DNA of 64,000 bases from Verrucomicrobiota bacterium (GCA_016200005.1 JACQFP010000036.1:62001-126000), one strand, 5' to 3'. Shown: positions 51,542 through 60,625, numbered from the stretch's first letter. Notes: generated by a model not told the origin, from the sequence alone. Numbers and translations are program-made.

Positions 51542-52487
51542 CCAATCCATCCAATGCCACTGCTACCCGATCACGTGTGAGACGTGTTCCCTCATCACGC
51601 TTCTGATCAGTGTGGCGATTGTTTCCAGTTGCACCGCTGCGCCGCCGCGTGACCCACCAATTGCCAGCCAACCTCCAGCACGGGCGGACGCCTTCGCCGG
51701 TTCAAAAGCTGGCGAGGAGCGGGAGGTCAACAACATCAAGCTTTGCTGGTGTCCACCGGGGCGGTTTAGGATGGGCAGTCCTCGCGGCGAACTCGAGCGG
51801 CGTCCCGACGAAAACCAGGTTGACGTGACGCTGTCCAAAGGTTTTTGGATGAGCAAGTACGAGGTGACCCAAGGCCAGTGGAAGCGGGTCATTGGTAAGT
51901 TGCCCGGCCCACTCACCGCGGAGTTGCCGGAGGGGGACGATTTTCCAGTCGGCAATGTCAACTTTGCCGAGACGGAGGCGTTCTGCGGAAAATTGACTGA
52001 ACTCGGCCATGCGTCCGGTGAGTTGCCGAAGAACTGGGGGTTTCGGTTGCCGACGGAGGCGCAATGGGAATACGCCTGCCGGGCTGGAACGACGACCGCC
52101 ACTTCGTTCGGCGACAAGCTCAGCAGCAAACAGGCGAACTTCAAAGGCAAGCCGTACAACGGCGGCGAGCCGGGGCCATCGCTCGGTCGGGCGGCGAGAG
52201 TCGGCAGTTACCCTGCCAATGCCTGGGGGCTGCACGACATGCACGGCAACATTTACGAGTGGTGCCGGGATTGGTATCACAGGAGATTGCCGGGCGGGAC
52301 GGACCCCGACTTGTATTCGGCGAAGTCCACGGCGACCAAGAGCGAACACGGCGATATTTCCCGGGTGCGCCGCGGCGGTTGCTGGGCCGACGAGGGTTGG
52401 CCGTGCCGGTCGGCTTTCCGGTTGCGATTCGAACCGGAGCGGCGCTACGACCACATCGGTTTTCGCGTCGTAGTTGTCCGGCGATGA
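51525..52487 (+). CDS. Formylglycine-generating-enzyme-like (SUMF1 domain) lipoprotein
   Basis: 320 residues from TTG 51525, which has GGAGG a few bases upstream; the upstream TTG at 51483 has none. The signal LITLLISVAIVSSC suggests a lipid anchor. The FGE-sulfatase fold is plain: WCPPGRFRMGS, FWMSKYEVTQGQWKRVIG, RLPTEAQWEYACRAGT, GLHDMHGNIYEWCRDWY, RVRRGGCWADEGWPCRSA, HIGFRVV. The cysteine pair of true formylglycine generators cannot be matched with confidence, so this may be a non-catalytic or differently acting member, as is common for these expanded families. The next gene, a secreted protein, follows 61 bases later. Confidence 0.85.
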   Translation: MIKTADQSIQCHCYPITCETCSLITLLISVAIVSSCTAAPPRDPPIASQPPARADAFAGSKAGEEREVNNIKLCWCPPGRFRMGSPRGELERRPDENQVDVTLSKGFWMSKYEVTQGQWKRVIGKLPGPLTAELPEGDDFPVGNVNFAETEAFCGKLTELGHASGELPKNWGFRLPTEAQWEYACRAGTTTATSFGDKLSSKQANFKGKPYNGGEPGPSLGRAARVGSYPANAWGLHDMHGNIYEWCRDWYHRRLPGGTDPDLYSAKSTATKSEHGDISRVRRGGCWADEGWPCRSAFRLRFEPERRYDHIGFRVVVVRR

Positions 52488-52548
52488 TGTGGTTTCGAAG
52501 GGTCGGCTTGACTTGGCACGTTTGCTGGCTTATTTAGAAAGCAAGCGA

Positions 52549-54222
52549 ATGACGTTTTTCAGAAGAAGCCTCCCTCTTGTTACCCCGATCCTCGCGTTCT
52601 GCGGATCCGTTTGGTTCAGTGCTGCGCAACCCGCAGTGCCGGTAACCATCGGACAGAATTTCACCGGCACGACCGAGGACTCCAATAATCCAATTTTCCC
52701 TCCGGATTGCAGCGGTGCGATCGGGCCGCAATATTTCGTGGAGTTTATCAATGGCTCGTTCACCGTTTACAACAGGACCAACGGCCTGAGTGTGAAAAGA
52801 ATTACGGACGTGAAATTCTGGTCGGATGCGGGAATCAACGCATCAGGCTATCCGGCGGTGAGCGACCCACGAGTCATTTATGATCCGATCTCCCAACGAT
52901 GGTTTGCTACGCAGGTGAACGCCAATGCCAACGCCACCGATCCGACAATTTACGCCAATGACTTTTTGCTCGCCGTCTCTGCCAGCACCGACCCGAAAGG
53001 AGTCTGGTACGGCTTCCTGTTTCAGGCCGATCCGGACAACGGATATTTTGCCGACTTCCCGACACTCGGCGTGGACAGCAACGCCGTTTACGTCGCCGGC
53101 GATTTCTTCCACGGCGATACCAACGCCGTCGGGCCGGGGCTGGTGTCGATTCCCAAGGCGGATTTGCTCGCCGCCACCCCGACCATCGCCAACCGCACCT
53201 GGTTCGGTGTCATGGACTACGCCACGCGCGGCCAGGTGTTGCAACCGGCGATTTGCTTTGACGGCAGCGGCGGTGGCCGCGTGCTGGCGATGGGCGACAT
53301 CGGCTCGGACAGCGACCTGCACTCGAACCTCGTCACCTTCGCCGTGCAAAACGCCGCGACGACAAACGCGACGCTGACGGCGTCCACCAGCATCACCGTC
53401 AGTCCGTATGTCGTGCCGTTCAACTACGACCTGGGGTACCCGCTGTTTAATCCAACGCAACCCGACGGTACTACTACATTGCAGGCCAACGATGCGCGGT
53501 TGAGCGCGAAGGTTTACGGTGTGAATGGTGTCCTTTTCGCTGTGCATAACACCGAACTCAACGACCGTATTGCCATTCGTTGGTATCGCATTAACGCCAC
53601 CACGGGTGCGTTGCTGGAATCGGGCACGCTCGCCGACCCGGACCTGGATCTGTTCTTTCCGTCGATCGCCGCAAACTCAAGCGGCACGGTTGTCATCGCG
53701 TATAACGGATCGAGCGCGGGCACCTATGTCAGTTGTTACGCAAGCGCCGGCCAAACGATCAATGGTGTGACCACATTTGGTAATCGCATATTGCTCCAAT
53801 CCGGCTTGGACAACTACCATGACCTCTTGGATATCTTTGCCCAATTGTTTGGGGAAGTGGTTGACAGCCGTTGGGGAGATTACAGCACGCTTTCGGTTGA
53901 TCCCAACGACCCAAATCGCTTCTGGTCCATTCAAATGTATCCCCAGTCTTCAGATCCCGACACCGGCGCTGGCATCTGGTCCACGCAGATCACGGAACTG
54001 ATTACGACGCCATTGGTTTCGCTGGCCATCGCGCCGTCAGGAACGAACATGACGGTCTCCTGGTCCACCGGATTCGCCGACTATCAGCTTCAGTCCGCGA
54101 CCAATCTCTCGCCGCCGATCGCCTGGTCGGATGTGGCGCAGGCCCGACAGACCAATGGCAGTCAGTTGGTCGTCTTGCTGCCGGCTTCTGCTGGAAACCA
54201 ATTTTTCCGTCTCAAGAAATAA
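52549..54222 (+). CDS. Large secreted protein, unknown function
   Basis: 557 residues from ATG 52549 with a signal peptide (SLPLVTPILAFCGSVWFSAA). The mature part is rich in Asn, Thr and Gly with beta-propeller-like blocks: DPRVIYDPISQRWFATQVNA, DFPTLGVDSNAVYVAGDFF, FFPSIAANSSGTVVIAYNG, RWGDYSTLSVDPNDPNRFW. It ends with a YQLQSATNLSPPIAWSDVAQ..FFRLKK domain of about 65 residues, which I recall as a frequent C-terminal domain of secreted Verrucomicrobiota proteins. Likely extracellular; no enzyme motif found. Confidence 0.75.
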   Translation: MTFFRRSLPLVTPILAFCGSVWFSAAQPAVPVTIGQNFTGTTEDSNNPIFPPDCSGAIGPQYFVEFINGSFTVYNRTNGLSVKRITDVKFWSDAGINASGYPAVSDPRVIYDPISQRWFATQVNANANATDPTIYANDFLLAVSASTDPKGVWYGFLFQADPDNGYFADFPTLGVDSNAVYVAGDFFHGDTNAVGPGLVSIPKADLLAATPTIANRTWFGVMDYATRGQVLQPAICFDGSGGGRVLAMGDIGSDSDLHSNLVTFAVQNAATTNATLTASTSITVSPYVVPFNYDLGYPLFNPTQPDGTTTLQANDARLSAKVYGVNGVLFAVHNTELNDRIAIRWYRINATTGALLESGTLADPDLDLFFPSIAANSSGTVVIAYNGSSAGTYVSCYASAGQTINGVTTFGNRILLQSGLDNYHDLLDIFAQLFGEVVDSRWGDYSTLSVDPNDPNRFWSIQMYPQSSDPDTGAGIWSTQITELITTPLVSLAIAPSGTNMTVSWSTGFADYQLQSATNLSPPIAWSDVAQARQTNGSQLVVLLPASAGNQFFRLKK

Positions 54223-54346
54223 AGGCGAAGGCTCTCCATGCAAAGTGTTGAGTTGCTGAATAACGGCAACTTCGAGCGTGCCGTGAGCCGCCAGTCCGGG
54301 CGCGGCACCCCAGCGCTCCATCACTCCCAAACTCCATTCCCGTTCC

Positions 54347-55015
54347 ATGCTGATCGCGTTTAACAAACCTTACGGAGTCATTTCCCAATTCACGCGGGAC
54401 GGCTCGACCAACCGCACGCTGGCCGAGTTTGGTTTTCCAGAAAATGTTTATCCCATTGGCCGGCTGGATGCGGATTCGGAAGGGTTGCTGTTGTTGAGTG
54501 ACGAGTCGGAATTGAACGAGCGGCTCTTGCATCCGCGCCACGCCCACGAACGCGAGTACTGGGCGCAAGTCGAGCGCATTCCAACGCCGGAGGCTTTGCA
54601 GATGCTTCAGAAGGGAGTTGTGATTCAAGGCCGAAAGGCGTTGCCCTGCCGTGCGTGGCTGATCGACCCGCAGCCAATAGTGGTAGGAGACGACGTAAGG
54701 AGACTCAAACATGCCGAAGAGAAGTCAGAGCCTCCTCACGTCGTCTCCTACCATTCGGAGGAAGAAGCCATGCCGGCAAGACTCCCGCCTCGTGACCCGC
54801 CCATCCGCTTTCGCAAAAATGTGCCGACGTGCTGGATCGGATTGGAATTGATCGAGGGGAAGAATCGTCAGGTGCGCCGCATGACGGCGGTCATCGGCCA
54901 TCCGACGTTGCGACTCGTGCGCGTGAGAATTGGCGGCTTGGGCTTGGAAAATCTGCCGGTGGGGGAATGGAAGATTCTCAAAGCTGATGAACGGACACTC
55001 GCGGAAGCGGAATGA
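54347..55015 (+). CDS. rluE: Pseudouridine synthase, RluE/RsuA family
   Basis: 222 residues. The catalytic loop GRLDADSEGLLLLSDE carries the essential Asp. The end LELIEGKNRQVRRMTAVIGH and LVRVRIGGLGLENLPVGEW are typical of the RluE-like branch that modifies 23S rRNA, though RsuA/RluB-type targets cannot be excluded. There is no S4 domain. A palindrome of about 73 bases (54681-54753) is inserted in frame between DPQPIV and RFRKNVPTCWIGLELIEG, adding VGDDVRRLKHAEEKSEPPHV and further residues to a loop. Confidence 0.92.
   Translation: MLIAFNKPYGVISQFTRDGSTNRTLAEFGFPENVYPIGRLDADSEGLLLLSDESELNERLLHPRHAHEREYWAQVERIPTPEALQMLQKGVVIQGRKALPCRAWLIDPQPIVVGDDVRRLKHAEEKSEPPHVVSYHSEEEAMPARLPPRDPPIRFRKNVPTCWIGLELIEGKNRQVRRMTAVIGHPTLRLVRVRIGGLGLENLPVGEWKILKADERTLAEAE
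54681..54753. repeat. Palindromic repeat inserted in frame in the pseudouridine synthase gene
   Basis: TGGTAGGAGACGACGTAAGG and six more bases (54681-54706) match the reverse complement of 54728-54753 at 24 of 26 positions around a 21-base loop. The right arm is the same family as the single arm in the ECF sigma gene (21321-21350). Confidence 0.85.
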
Positions 55016-55063
55016 ATTCGCACACCGGAAGCGCGGCGGCACGTTCCCAACTCCATCGTTCCG

Positions 55064-56200
55064 CTAAGACAATCGGGGCGGGGCAACTTGCAAAACCGCC
55101 TCGACGACTTGCGCCACGTTGATGCCGTTCATGCAACGGAAGTCGATGGGGCACGAGCGCCGATAGCAAGGAGAACAAGGAACGTGGGCGGAGAGCAAAT
55201 GATGTCGCGGGTCGCCGGGCAAGCCCGGACCAGTCAATTCCGGCGAGGTGCTGCCGAAGGTCACCACCACTGGAGTCCCCAACGCGGCGGCGACGTGCAT
55301 TGGGCCGCTGTCGTTGGTGAGGAGGACCCGGCAAGTCTTCAGCAGCGCCATCAACTCGCCCAAAGAGGTTTTGCCGGCCAGGTTCAGTGCCGGCGTGAGG
55401 CGTGAGGCGCGAGGCGTGATTTCGGCGGCGATCTGGCCGGCAAGTTCCACATCGGCGTTGCCGCCGAAAATCAACCAGCGGCAATTCGTGCGCCGCTGAA
55501 TTTCACGCGCGGCGGTGACGAAACGTTCGCGCGGCCAGCGTTTGGCCGGGCCGTATTCGGCACCCGGACTCAAGCCAAACGCTGGTTGTGCAATTTCAGC
55601 GAGTCCACATTTTTTCCGCGCGGCTGCGACTTCTTCCGGCGCGACGAACAATTGCGGTGTGAGTGGCTCCGGGTTCGCACCAAGCGCGGCGGCGAGATGA
55701 AGATACTGGTGGAGATGATGAGCCGGATCGTGATGCGTGATGCGTGATGCGTGATGGTCACTGGCGGAGGTGGAGTTGATCAATTGTTTAATTTCGCTTG
55801 GAGAACGCTTCTGCATTGGCACAGCGCCGGGACGCGGAGGAATGGGTTGGGTCAACAGCCAGCTTCGCCAATTGGCTGCGTAGCCGACACGGTTGGGAAT
55901 GCCAGCGAGCCAGACTTCCAGCGCGGAACGCGGCGAGTTTGGCAGCACGAGAGCCATGTCGAAATTCCCTGCGCGAAGCTTGCGGCTCACGGAAAACAAA
56001 CTCTCGCCCGCCCCAAAAGAATTGACTTCGTTGATGGCCGGATGTTGTCGCCAGAGATCGCGCAGTTTCGCCGGCGTCAGCAGCGTGATGTGCGTTTGGG
56101 GGAACCGCTCGCGCAATCGCAGCAGCGCCGGTGTCGTCATCACCGCGTCGCCCAGCCAGTTGACGCCGCGCACGAGCAACCGTTCGGGACGCGAAGTCAT
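55064..56200 (-). CDS. waaF: ADP-heptose:LPS heptosyltransferase (GT9)
   Basis: 378 residues from ATG 56200. GT9 hallmarks are LVRGVNWLGDAVMTTPALLR at the start, FGLSPGAEYGPAKRWPRERF in the middle, and NDSGPMHVAAALGTPVVVTF near the end. It adds heptose to the LPS inner core at the inner membrane. The start overlaps the lpxL-like stop by four bases. Two heptamer-encoded inserts, DHHASRITHHDPAHHLHQ (55730-55757) and TPRASRLTPA (55394-55420), sit in the interdomain linker and a C-terminal loop, leaving motifs intact. Confidence 0.92.
   Translation of the reverse strand: MTSRPERLLVRGVNWLGDAVMTTPALLRLRERFPQTHITLLTPAKLRDLWRQHPAINEVNSFGAGESLFSVSRKLRAGNFDMALVLPNSPRSALEVWLAGIPNRVGYAANWRSWLLTQPIPPRPGAVPMQKRSPSEIKQLINSTSASDHHASRITHHDPAHHLHQYLHLAAALGANPEPLTPQLFVAPEEVAAARKKCGLAEIAQPAFGLSPGAEYGPAKRWPRERFVTAAREIQRRTNCRWLIFGGNADVELAGQIAAEITPRASRLTPALNLAGKTSLGELMALLKTCRVLLTNDSGPMHVAAALGTPVVVTFGSTSPELTGPGLPGDPRHHLLSAHVPCSPCYRRSCPIDFRCMNGINVAQVVEAVLQVAPPRLS
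55394..55420. repeat. Heptamer array (GCGTGAG) inside waaF
   Basis: GCGTGAG, GCGTGAG, GCGCGAG, GCGTGAT: four units with two changes. Translated as part of EITPRASRLTPALN in the C-terminal domain. Confidence 0.85.
55730..55757. repeat. Heptamer array (GTGATGC) inside waaF
   Basis: GTGATGC three times and GTGATGG: four units. The unit is the reverse complement (rotated) of the ATCACGC unit in rlmN. Translated as DHHASRITHH. Confidence 0.9.
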
Positions 56201-57144
56201 GGCAGATCGCGTTGCGACAGGATGACGGTTTCGCCGGTGGCGTCCATCTCGGTCCTGGCGAGGCCGGGTTTGTCCGCCTTCCAACGATTGTGTACCCAGA
56301 ACCAGTTGGCCGGGTCACGACGGACGGCAACCTCGAACGCACGATTGACATCCGCCATGATCGCGTCGAGCGAACGGGGTTGGCCGTTTTCGCGCGTGGG
56401 GATTTCTTCGCCGAATTCAATCCGCCAGCGCGCGAGACCGGTGCGAAAACAAATTCCGGGGTGCAGCGGCAGGCGATAGCGCAGGGCAAAGATCGCCGGT
56501 GCGGTGGAGGTGGAGCACTCGTGACCGAGGAACGGCAACCGCACGCCGCGTTTCCCGGTGCTTTGGTCGGACAACAGACCGAGCACGAGATTGTTCTTGC
56601 TGAAAGCGGCGCGCAAGGCCGGACCGTCCACGCGCCGTTCAAAGAAAAGGCAACCGGAGCGTTCGCGCAACGAGGTCAACAAGCGGTTCAATGAAGGCTG
56701 CCGCAAGGCGCGATAGGTGGTGGCAAACTGGCAGCCGGGAAAAAATTTGCCCATGTGCGCGTAGAGTTCGAAGTTGCCAAAGTGCCCGATGGCGACGATG
56801 CAAGAGTAAGGGCATCGGCCATCGGTTCGGGCCACTGTTTTTCCAGCATCCACAAACTCGAACCGCGACTGCAACGCCTCGGACGTCATGGCCGCCGTTT
56901 TCACCCCGCAGGCAAAGTTTTCGCCGATGCGACGGAAATTCTCGCGCGCCACCGCGTTGATCTCCGCTGCGGGCTTCTCACCAAAGCACATGGTCAGGTT
57001 ACGCGTCGCCACGCGCCGATGGCGTCCGTCCAGCCAGTACACCAGCGTGCCGCCGGCCCGCCCCAACCGCGCGACGGCAGTCAGCGAAAGCGATTGCAAC
57101 AGTCCAATCACACCGCGCGCCAGAATGTAGAGCAACTTTTCCAT
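56197..57144 (-). CDS. lpxL: Lipid A biosynthesis lauroyl-type acyltransferase
   Basis: 315 residues of the LpxL/HtrB/MsbB family. An N-terminal hydrophobic segment (LLYILARGVIGLLQSLSL) anchors it to the inner membrane. The catalytic His121 and Glu126 form the HX4E motif in IGHFGNFELY, and LVLGLLSDQSTGKRGVRLPF is the usual second block. It adds a secondary acyl chain to a lipid A precursor or Kdo-lipid A. It lies between lpxK (3 bases upstream) and waaF (overlap of 4), so the three are one operon. Confidence 0.93.
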   Translation of the reverse strand: MEKLLYILARGVIGLLQSLSLTAVARLGRAGGTLVYWLDGRHRRVATRNLTMCFGEKPAAEINAVARENFRRIGENFACGVKTAAMTSEALQSRFEFVDAGKTVARTDGRCPYSCIVAIGHFGNFELYAHMGKFFPGCQFATTYRALRQPSLNRLLTSLRERSGCLFFERRVDGPALRAAFSKNNLVLGLLSDQSTGKRGVRLPFLGHECSTSTAPAIFALRYRLPLHPGICFRTGLARWRIEFGEEIPTRENGQPRSLDAIMADVNRAFEVAVRRDPANWFWVHNRWKADKPGLARTEMDATGETVILSQRDLP

Positions 57145-57147
57145 GGT

Positions 57148-58320
57148 TTAGCGGAAGCAGATTTTGTCCACGCAATCGCGAAAACCGTCGGCGCCGCTCA
57201 GGATTTTGATTTCCACTCGCATGAAGTATATGGGCAGGTCGCGCCGGTCGATCTTGGGAAAGCGCACGGCGTCCTTTTGCGTGGTGATGATGGCGGCGGC
57301 CTGACGTTTCTTGCTGCGATTGATGGCGTTGAGCACTTCCTGTTGCGTGAAGCGATGGTGGTCGGCAAAGCGCTTCGAGTAAACCAATTCGCCACCCAAC
57401 GTCACCAGACTTTTCTCGAAGCTTTCCGGCTGGGCGATTCCGCTGAGCGAAGCCACTTTCCGCCCTTTGAGAAAGTCTAACTTCACCTGTTCTCCGGAAA
57501 AAACATCTTCCAGATAGAGCGGATGATGGGTGCATTCGATGATGCCGGCGGTCGGATTGAATTCTTCGATTCGCCGGCGCAGCGCGTGCGTGTTCCCGTC
57601 GCTCTTGGTGATGAAAATCGTGTTGGCGCGGGCCAGGTGCGACGGCGGTTCACGCAATGTGCCGCGCGGCAGCAACCGCTCATTGCCAAAGGGCTGCTGG
57701 CAATCCACCAACACCACGTCGTGCCGCCGACCGCGCAATTTCCAGTATTGAAATCCGTCGTCGAGCAGCAACGTGTCGCAGCCGAATTTCTCGATGGCGT
57801 AACGGCCGCTTTTGACGCGGTCTTTGTCCACCAGCACCACCACGTCCCTCAGATTGGACGCCAGCATGTACGGCTCGTCCCCGGCGGTCTCGGAATTGAG
57901 CAGCAACGATTTGCCGTCCGAGACGACGCGCGGCGGTGTGCTTTCTTCGCGGAACAGAAATTTGTCGAGCAGCCGTTTGCTCAGCGGCGGAGGCTTGGAA
58001 CGGTAACCGCGCGAGAGAATGGCCACGGTGCGCCCGGCGTCCTTGAGTTCGCGCGCGAATTTTTCCACGACGGGCGTTTTGCCGGTGCCGCCGACGGTGA
58101 GATTGCCAATGGCGATGACCTGCACGCCGAGCGTGGAGTCGCGCAGGATACGGACGTTGTAAAGAAACCGGCGGGCTTTGACGGCGAGTTGAAACAGCTT
58201 GGACAAGCCGAGCAGACACGTGCGCAGGATCGCCGCGCGCTTGCCGCGCCGCTCTTCCAGGATGACTTCGAGAACAAACGTCTCGGTGGCTTCCGTCCAC
58301 GCCCGAAATGATTCGCGCAT
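57148..58320 (-). CDS. lpxK: Tetraacyldisaccharide 4'-kinase LpxK
   Basis: 390 residues from ATG 58320. It phosphorylates the lipid A precursor at the 4' position. The P-loop AIGNLTVGGTGKTPVVEKFA, then SRGYRSK, DEPYMLA and LLLDDGFQYWKLRGR are standard. An N-terminal extension of about 55 residues before VRILRDSTLGVQV is longer than in E. coli. First gene of the lpxK-lpxL-waaF unit. Their presence indicates a Gram-negative envelope with lipid A and heptose. Confidence 0.95.
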   Translation of the reverse strand: MRESFRAWTEATETFVLEVILEERRGKRAAILRTCLLGLSKLFQLAVKARRFLYNVRILRDSTLGVQVIAIGNLTVGGTGKTPVVEKFARELKDAGRTVAILSRGYRSKPPPLSKRLLDKFLFREESTPPRVVSDGKSLLLNSETAGDEPYMLASNLRDVVVLVDKDRVKSGRYAIEKFGCDTLLLDDGFQYWKLRGRRHDVVLVDCQQPFGNERLLPRGTLREPPSHLARANTIFITKSDGNTHALRRRIEEFNPTAGIIECTHHPLYLEDVFSGEQVKLDFLKGRKVASLSGIAQPESFEKSLVTLGGELVYSKRFADHHRFTQQEVLNAINRSKKRQAAAIITTQKDAVRFPKIDRRDLPIYFMRVEIKILSGADGFRDCVDKICFR

Positions 58321-58396
58321 TGCCGCGCAGTCTGCCAAGTCGCTCCGGCCAGAGCAAGTTGAAGCGTCAAGGGCAGCCCGCACTTGCGCCGGTTTT

Positions 58397-58424
58397 ACGA
58401 ATCACCAATCACACATCACCGATG
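58397..58424. repeat. Heptamer-like repeat between lpxK and the deoxyhypusine-synthase-like gene
   Basis: AATCACC, AATCACA, CATCACC in tandem (core 58400-58420), intergenic, in the divergent gap of 157 bases. Degenerate relative of the ATCACGC unit. Confidence 0.65.
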
Positions 58425-58477
58425 GCGCCTCTCGTTTTCCGTTTGCCTTTACCATTGATTTCGCAACACTCGCGCGC

Positions 58478-59644
58478 ATGAGTAAAAGACGTTCCACCAG
58501 GTTTGCGGCGTATCCAAGATTGAATCCCCTGGGCGTCGGAAAAAACGTTTCCGCCGCCGACCTGATCGACCAGACGTTCCTTGCATACAACGGCGGGCGC
58601 GTGCGTGAAGCGGCCAGGTTGCTCACTGAAAAAATGCTGCCAAAGGATGGCTTCATCGGCATGAGTTTGACCGGGGCGCTCACTCCCGCAGGCCTTGGTA
58701 AATCGTGTTTGATTCCCCTGATGAAGGCCGGCTTCATTGATTGGATCGTCTCCACCGGCGCGAATCTTTATCACGATCTGCACTACGGTCTCGACATGAA
58801 ACTCTATGCGGGCTCGCCGTTCCTGGACGACGTGGAACTGCATCGCGACGGCGTCATTCGCATCTACGACGTGCTCTTCGACTATCATGTGTTGCTCGAC
58901 ACCGACGCGTTTGTCCGCGAAGTCATCCAGGGCGCGGAGTTCCAACGCCCAATGGGAACGGATGAATTTCACTATCTGCTCGGCAAATATGTTTGCGAAC
59001 GCGGCAAGAAACTGAGGCTCAATGACAGTTCCGTCCTCGCCACGGCTTACGAATCCGGCATCCCCATCTTCACCAGCAGTCCGGGTGACAGTTCCATCGG
59101 CATGAATGTCGCCGCGATGGCGCTCCGCGATTCCAAGTTGCAGTTCGACGTGAACCGCGACGTGAACCAGACCGCGGCAATCGTGTATGATGCGAAATCG
59201 ACCGGCCACAAATCGAGCGTGTTCATCCTGGGCGGGGGTTCACCAAAGAACTTCATGCTCCAGACCGAGCCGCAAATCCAGGAAGTGATGGGCATCCCCG
59301 AAAAAGGGCATGACTATTTTCTCCAGTGCACGGACGCTCGTCCCGACACCGGCGGGCTGAGCGGAGCGACGCCTGCGGAAGCCGTGAGCTGGGGCAAGGT
59401 CGATCCCGACACGCTGCCGGATTGCGTCGTCGCCTACGTCGATTCCACCATCTCGCTGCCATTGCTCACCGCTTACTGTCTGAGCCGCGTCAAGCCTCGC
59501 AGATTGAAAAGGCTTTATGATCGACGGGACGAGTTATTGGACCGGGTCAGATCGCTCTACTTGAAAATGGGAACGGTGAGCAAAATCAAGACGAGCCGGA
59601 AGATTGCGAAGCGCGCCAGCAGTGCGGGTCTGAAGAAGCGTTAG
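58478..59644 (+). CDS. Deoxyhypusine synthase-family protein
   Basis: 388 residues from ATG 58478 (MSKRRSTRFAAYPRLNPLGV). Similar to deoxyhypusine synthase: FIGMSLTGALTPAGLGKSCL, LIKAGF-type helix, STGANLYHDLHYGL, TSSPGDSSIGMNVAAM, and ILGGGSPKNFMLQTEP with a candidate catalytic Lys. In eukaryotes and archaea the enzyme modifies eIF5A, which bacteria lack; bacterial members have been linked to homospermidine or related polyamine chemistry. Which applies here is unknown. The C-terminus is a basic tail, KTSRKIAKRASSAGLKKR. Divergent from lpxK. Confidence 0.88.
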   Translation: MSKRRSTRFAAYPRLNPLGVGKNVSAADLIDQTFLAYNGGRVREAARLLTEKMLPKDGFIGMSLTGALTPAGLGKSCLIPLMKAGFIDWIVSTGANLYHDLHYGLDMKLYAGSPFLDDVELHRDGVIRIYDVLFDYHVLLDTDAFVREVIQGAEFQRPMGTDEFHYLLGKYVCERGKKLRLNDSSVLATAYESGIPIFTSSPGDSSIGMNVAAMALRDSKLQFDVNRDVNQTAAIVYDAKSTGHKSSVFILGGGSPKNFMLQTEPQIQEVMGIPEKGHDYFLQCTDARPDTGGLSGATPAEAVSWGKVDPDTLPDCVVAYVDSTISLPLLTAYCLSRVKPRRLKRLYDRRDELLDRVRSLYLKMGTVSKIKTSRKIAKRASSAGLKKR

Positions 59645-59666
59645 CAGGATTTGCTGAACGAGTGAC

Positions 59667-60557
59667 ATGAGGATTCGCACATTTCACTCTACGATGCCCA
59701 CCAAAACCAGCGCCGGGCGGAACGCTGAACCGCGTAGAGCATCGCGGTTTTTGGCTTTCGCATTCACCTTGATCGAGTTGCTGGTTGTCATTGCCATCAT
59801 CGCTATTCTTGCTGGACTTCTGCTGCCGGTGTTGTCCAAGGCCAAGGAAAAGGCGAGAGGTCTCCAGTGTCTCAGCAACATGAAACAACTGACTCTCGCC
59901 TGGATCATGTATGCCGACGACCATGGCGGGAACCTTGTGACGAACGATTTAACGGCTACCGGTTCCGGCTGGGTCAGAGGAATTCTCGATTACAACGGCG
60001 GAAATCCCGACAACACCAACACGGTTTTCCTCACCGACCCGCAATACGCAAAGCTCGCGCCCTACACGGCGAAAACTGCCGGGATCTACAAATGCCCTTC
60101 GGACAAGAGCACCGTCACCATCAAAGGCGTGAGATATCCGCGCGTGCGCAGCATCTCGATGAGCCAGGCAATGAATTCACGCGACGACTGGATGAGTTAT
60201 CTCACCGGCGCCAAATACCGCGTCTTCCGCAAACTCACTGACATCGACAAGATGGGTCATGCCAAGGCCTACGTGTTGATTGATGAGCATCCGGACAGCA
60301 TTAACTTCGGTGACTTCGCGGTTGCAATGAACGACGGAGTCCCGGACGCACGGATTTACATGATCGATGTTCCGGCCAGCTATCATAACGGAGCGGGCGG
60401 GCTGGGTTTTGCCGATGGCCACGCCGAAATCCACAAGTGGCTGGACGCTCGAACCAAACAGCGGATCACCGGAATTTTCATGTCTTCCTCCGTGCAACCG
60501 ACGCCGGGAAACGTGGACATGCGTTACCTGTCCGAGCACACGTCCATCCGTGAATGA
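59667..60557 (+). CDS. Prepilin-type N-terminal cleavage/methylation protein
   Basis: 296 residues. The prepilin signal [20 protein letters not shown] begins at about residue 32 after a basic leader. The head has [60 protein letters not shown] and [20 protein letters not shown], the common plan of the family. It follows the deoxyhypusine-synthase-like gene by 22 bases. An alternative start at ATG 59694 would shorten the leader. Confidence 0.9.
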   Translation: MRIRTFHSTMPTKTSAGRNAEPRRASRFLAFAFTLIELLVVIAIIAILAGLLLPVLSKAKEKARGLQCLSNMKQLTLAWIMYADDHGGNLVTNDLTATGSGWVRGILDYNGGNPDNTNTVFLTDPQYAKLAPYTAKTAGIYKCPSDKSTVTIKGVRYPRVRSISMSQAMNSRDDWMSYLTGAKYRVFRKLTDIDKMGHAKAYVLIDEHPDSINFGDFAVAMNDGVPDARIYMIDVPASYHNGAGGLGFADGHAEIHKWLDARTKQRITGIFMSSSVQPTPGNVDMRYLSEHTSIRE

Positions 60558-60625
60558 CGGTTTGTTGGCTCGCGTTCTACAGCCCCCAAAACCTAGCCGC
60601 AAAGGCGGCCCGAAGATGCCGTGAC

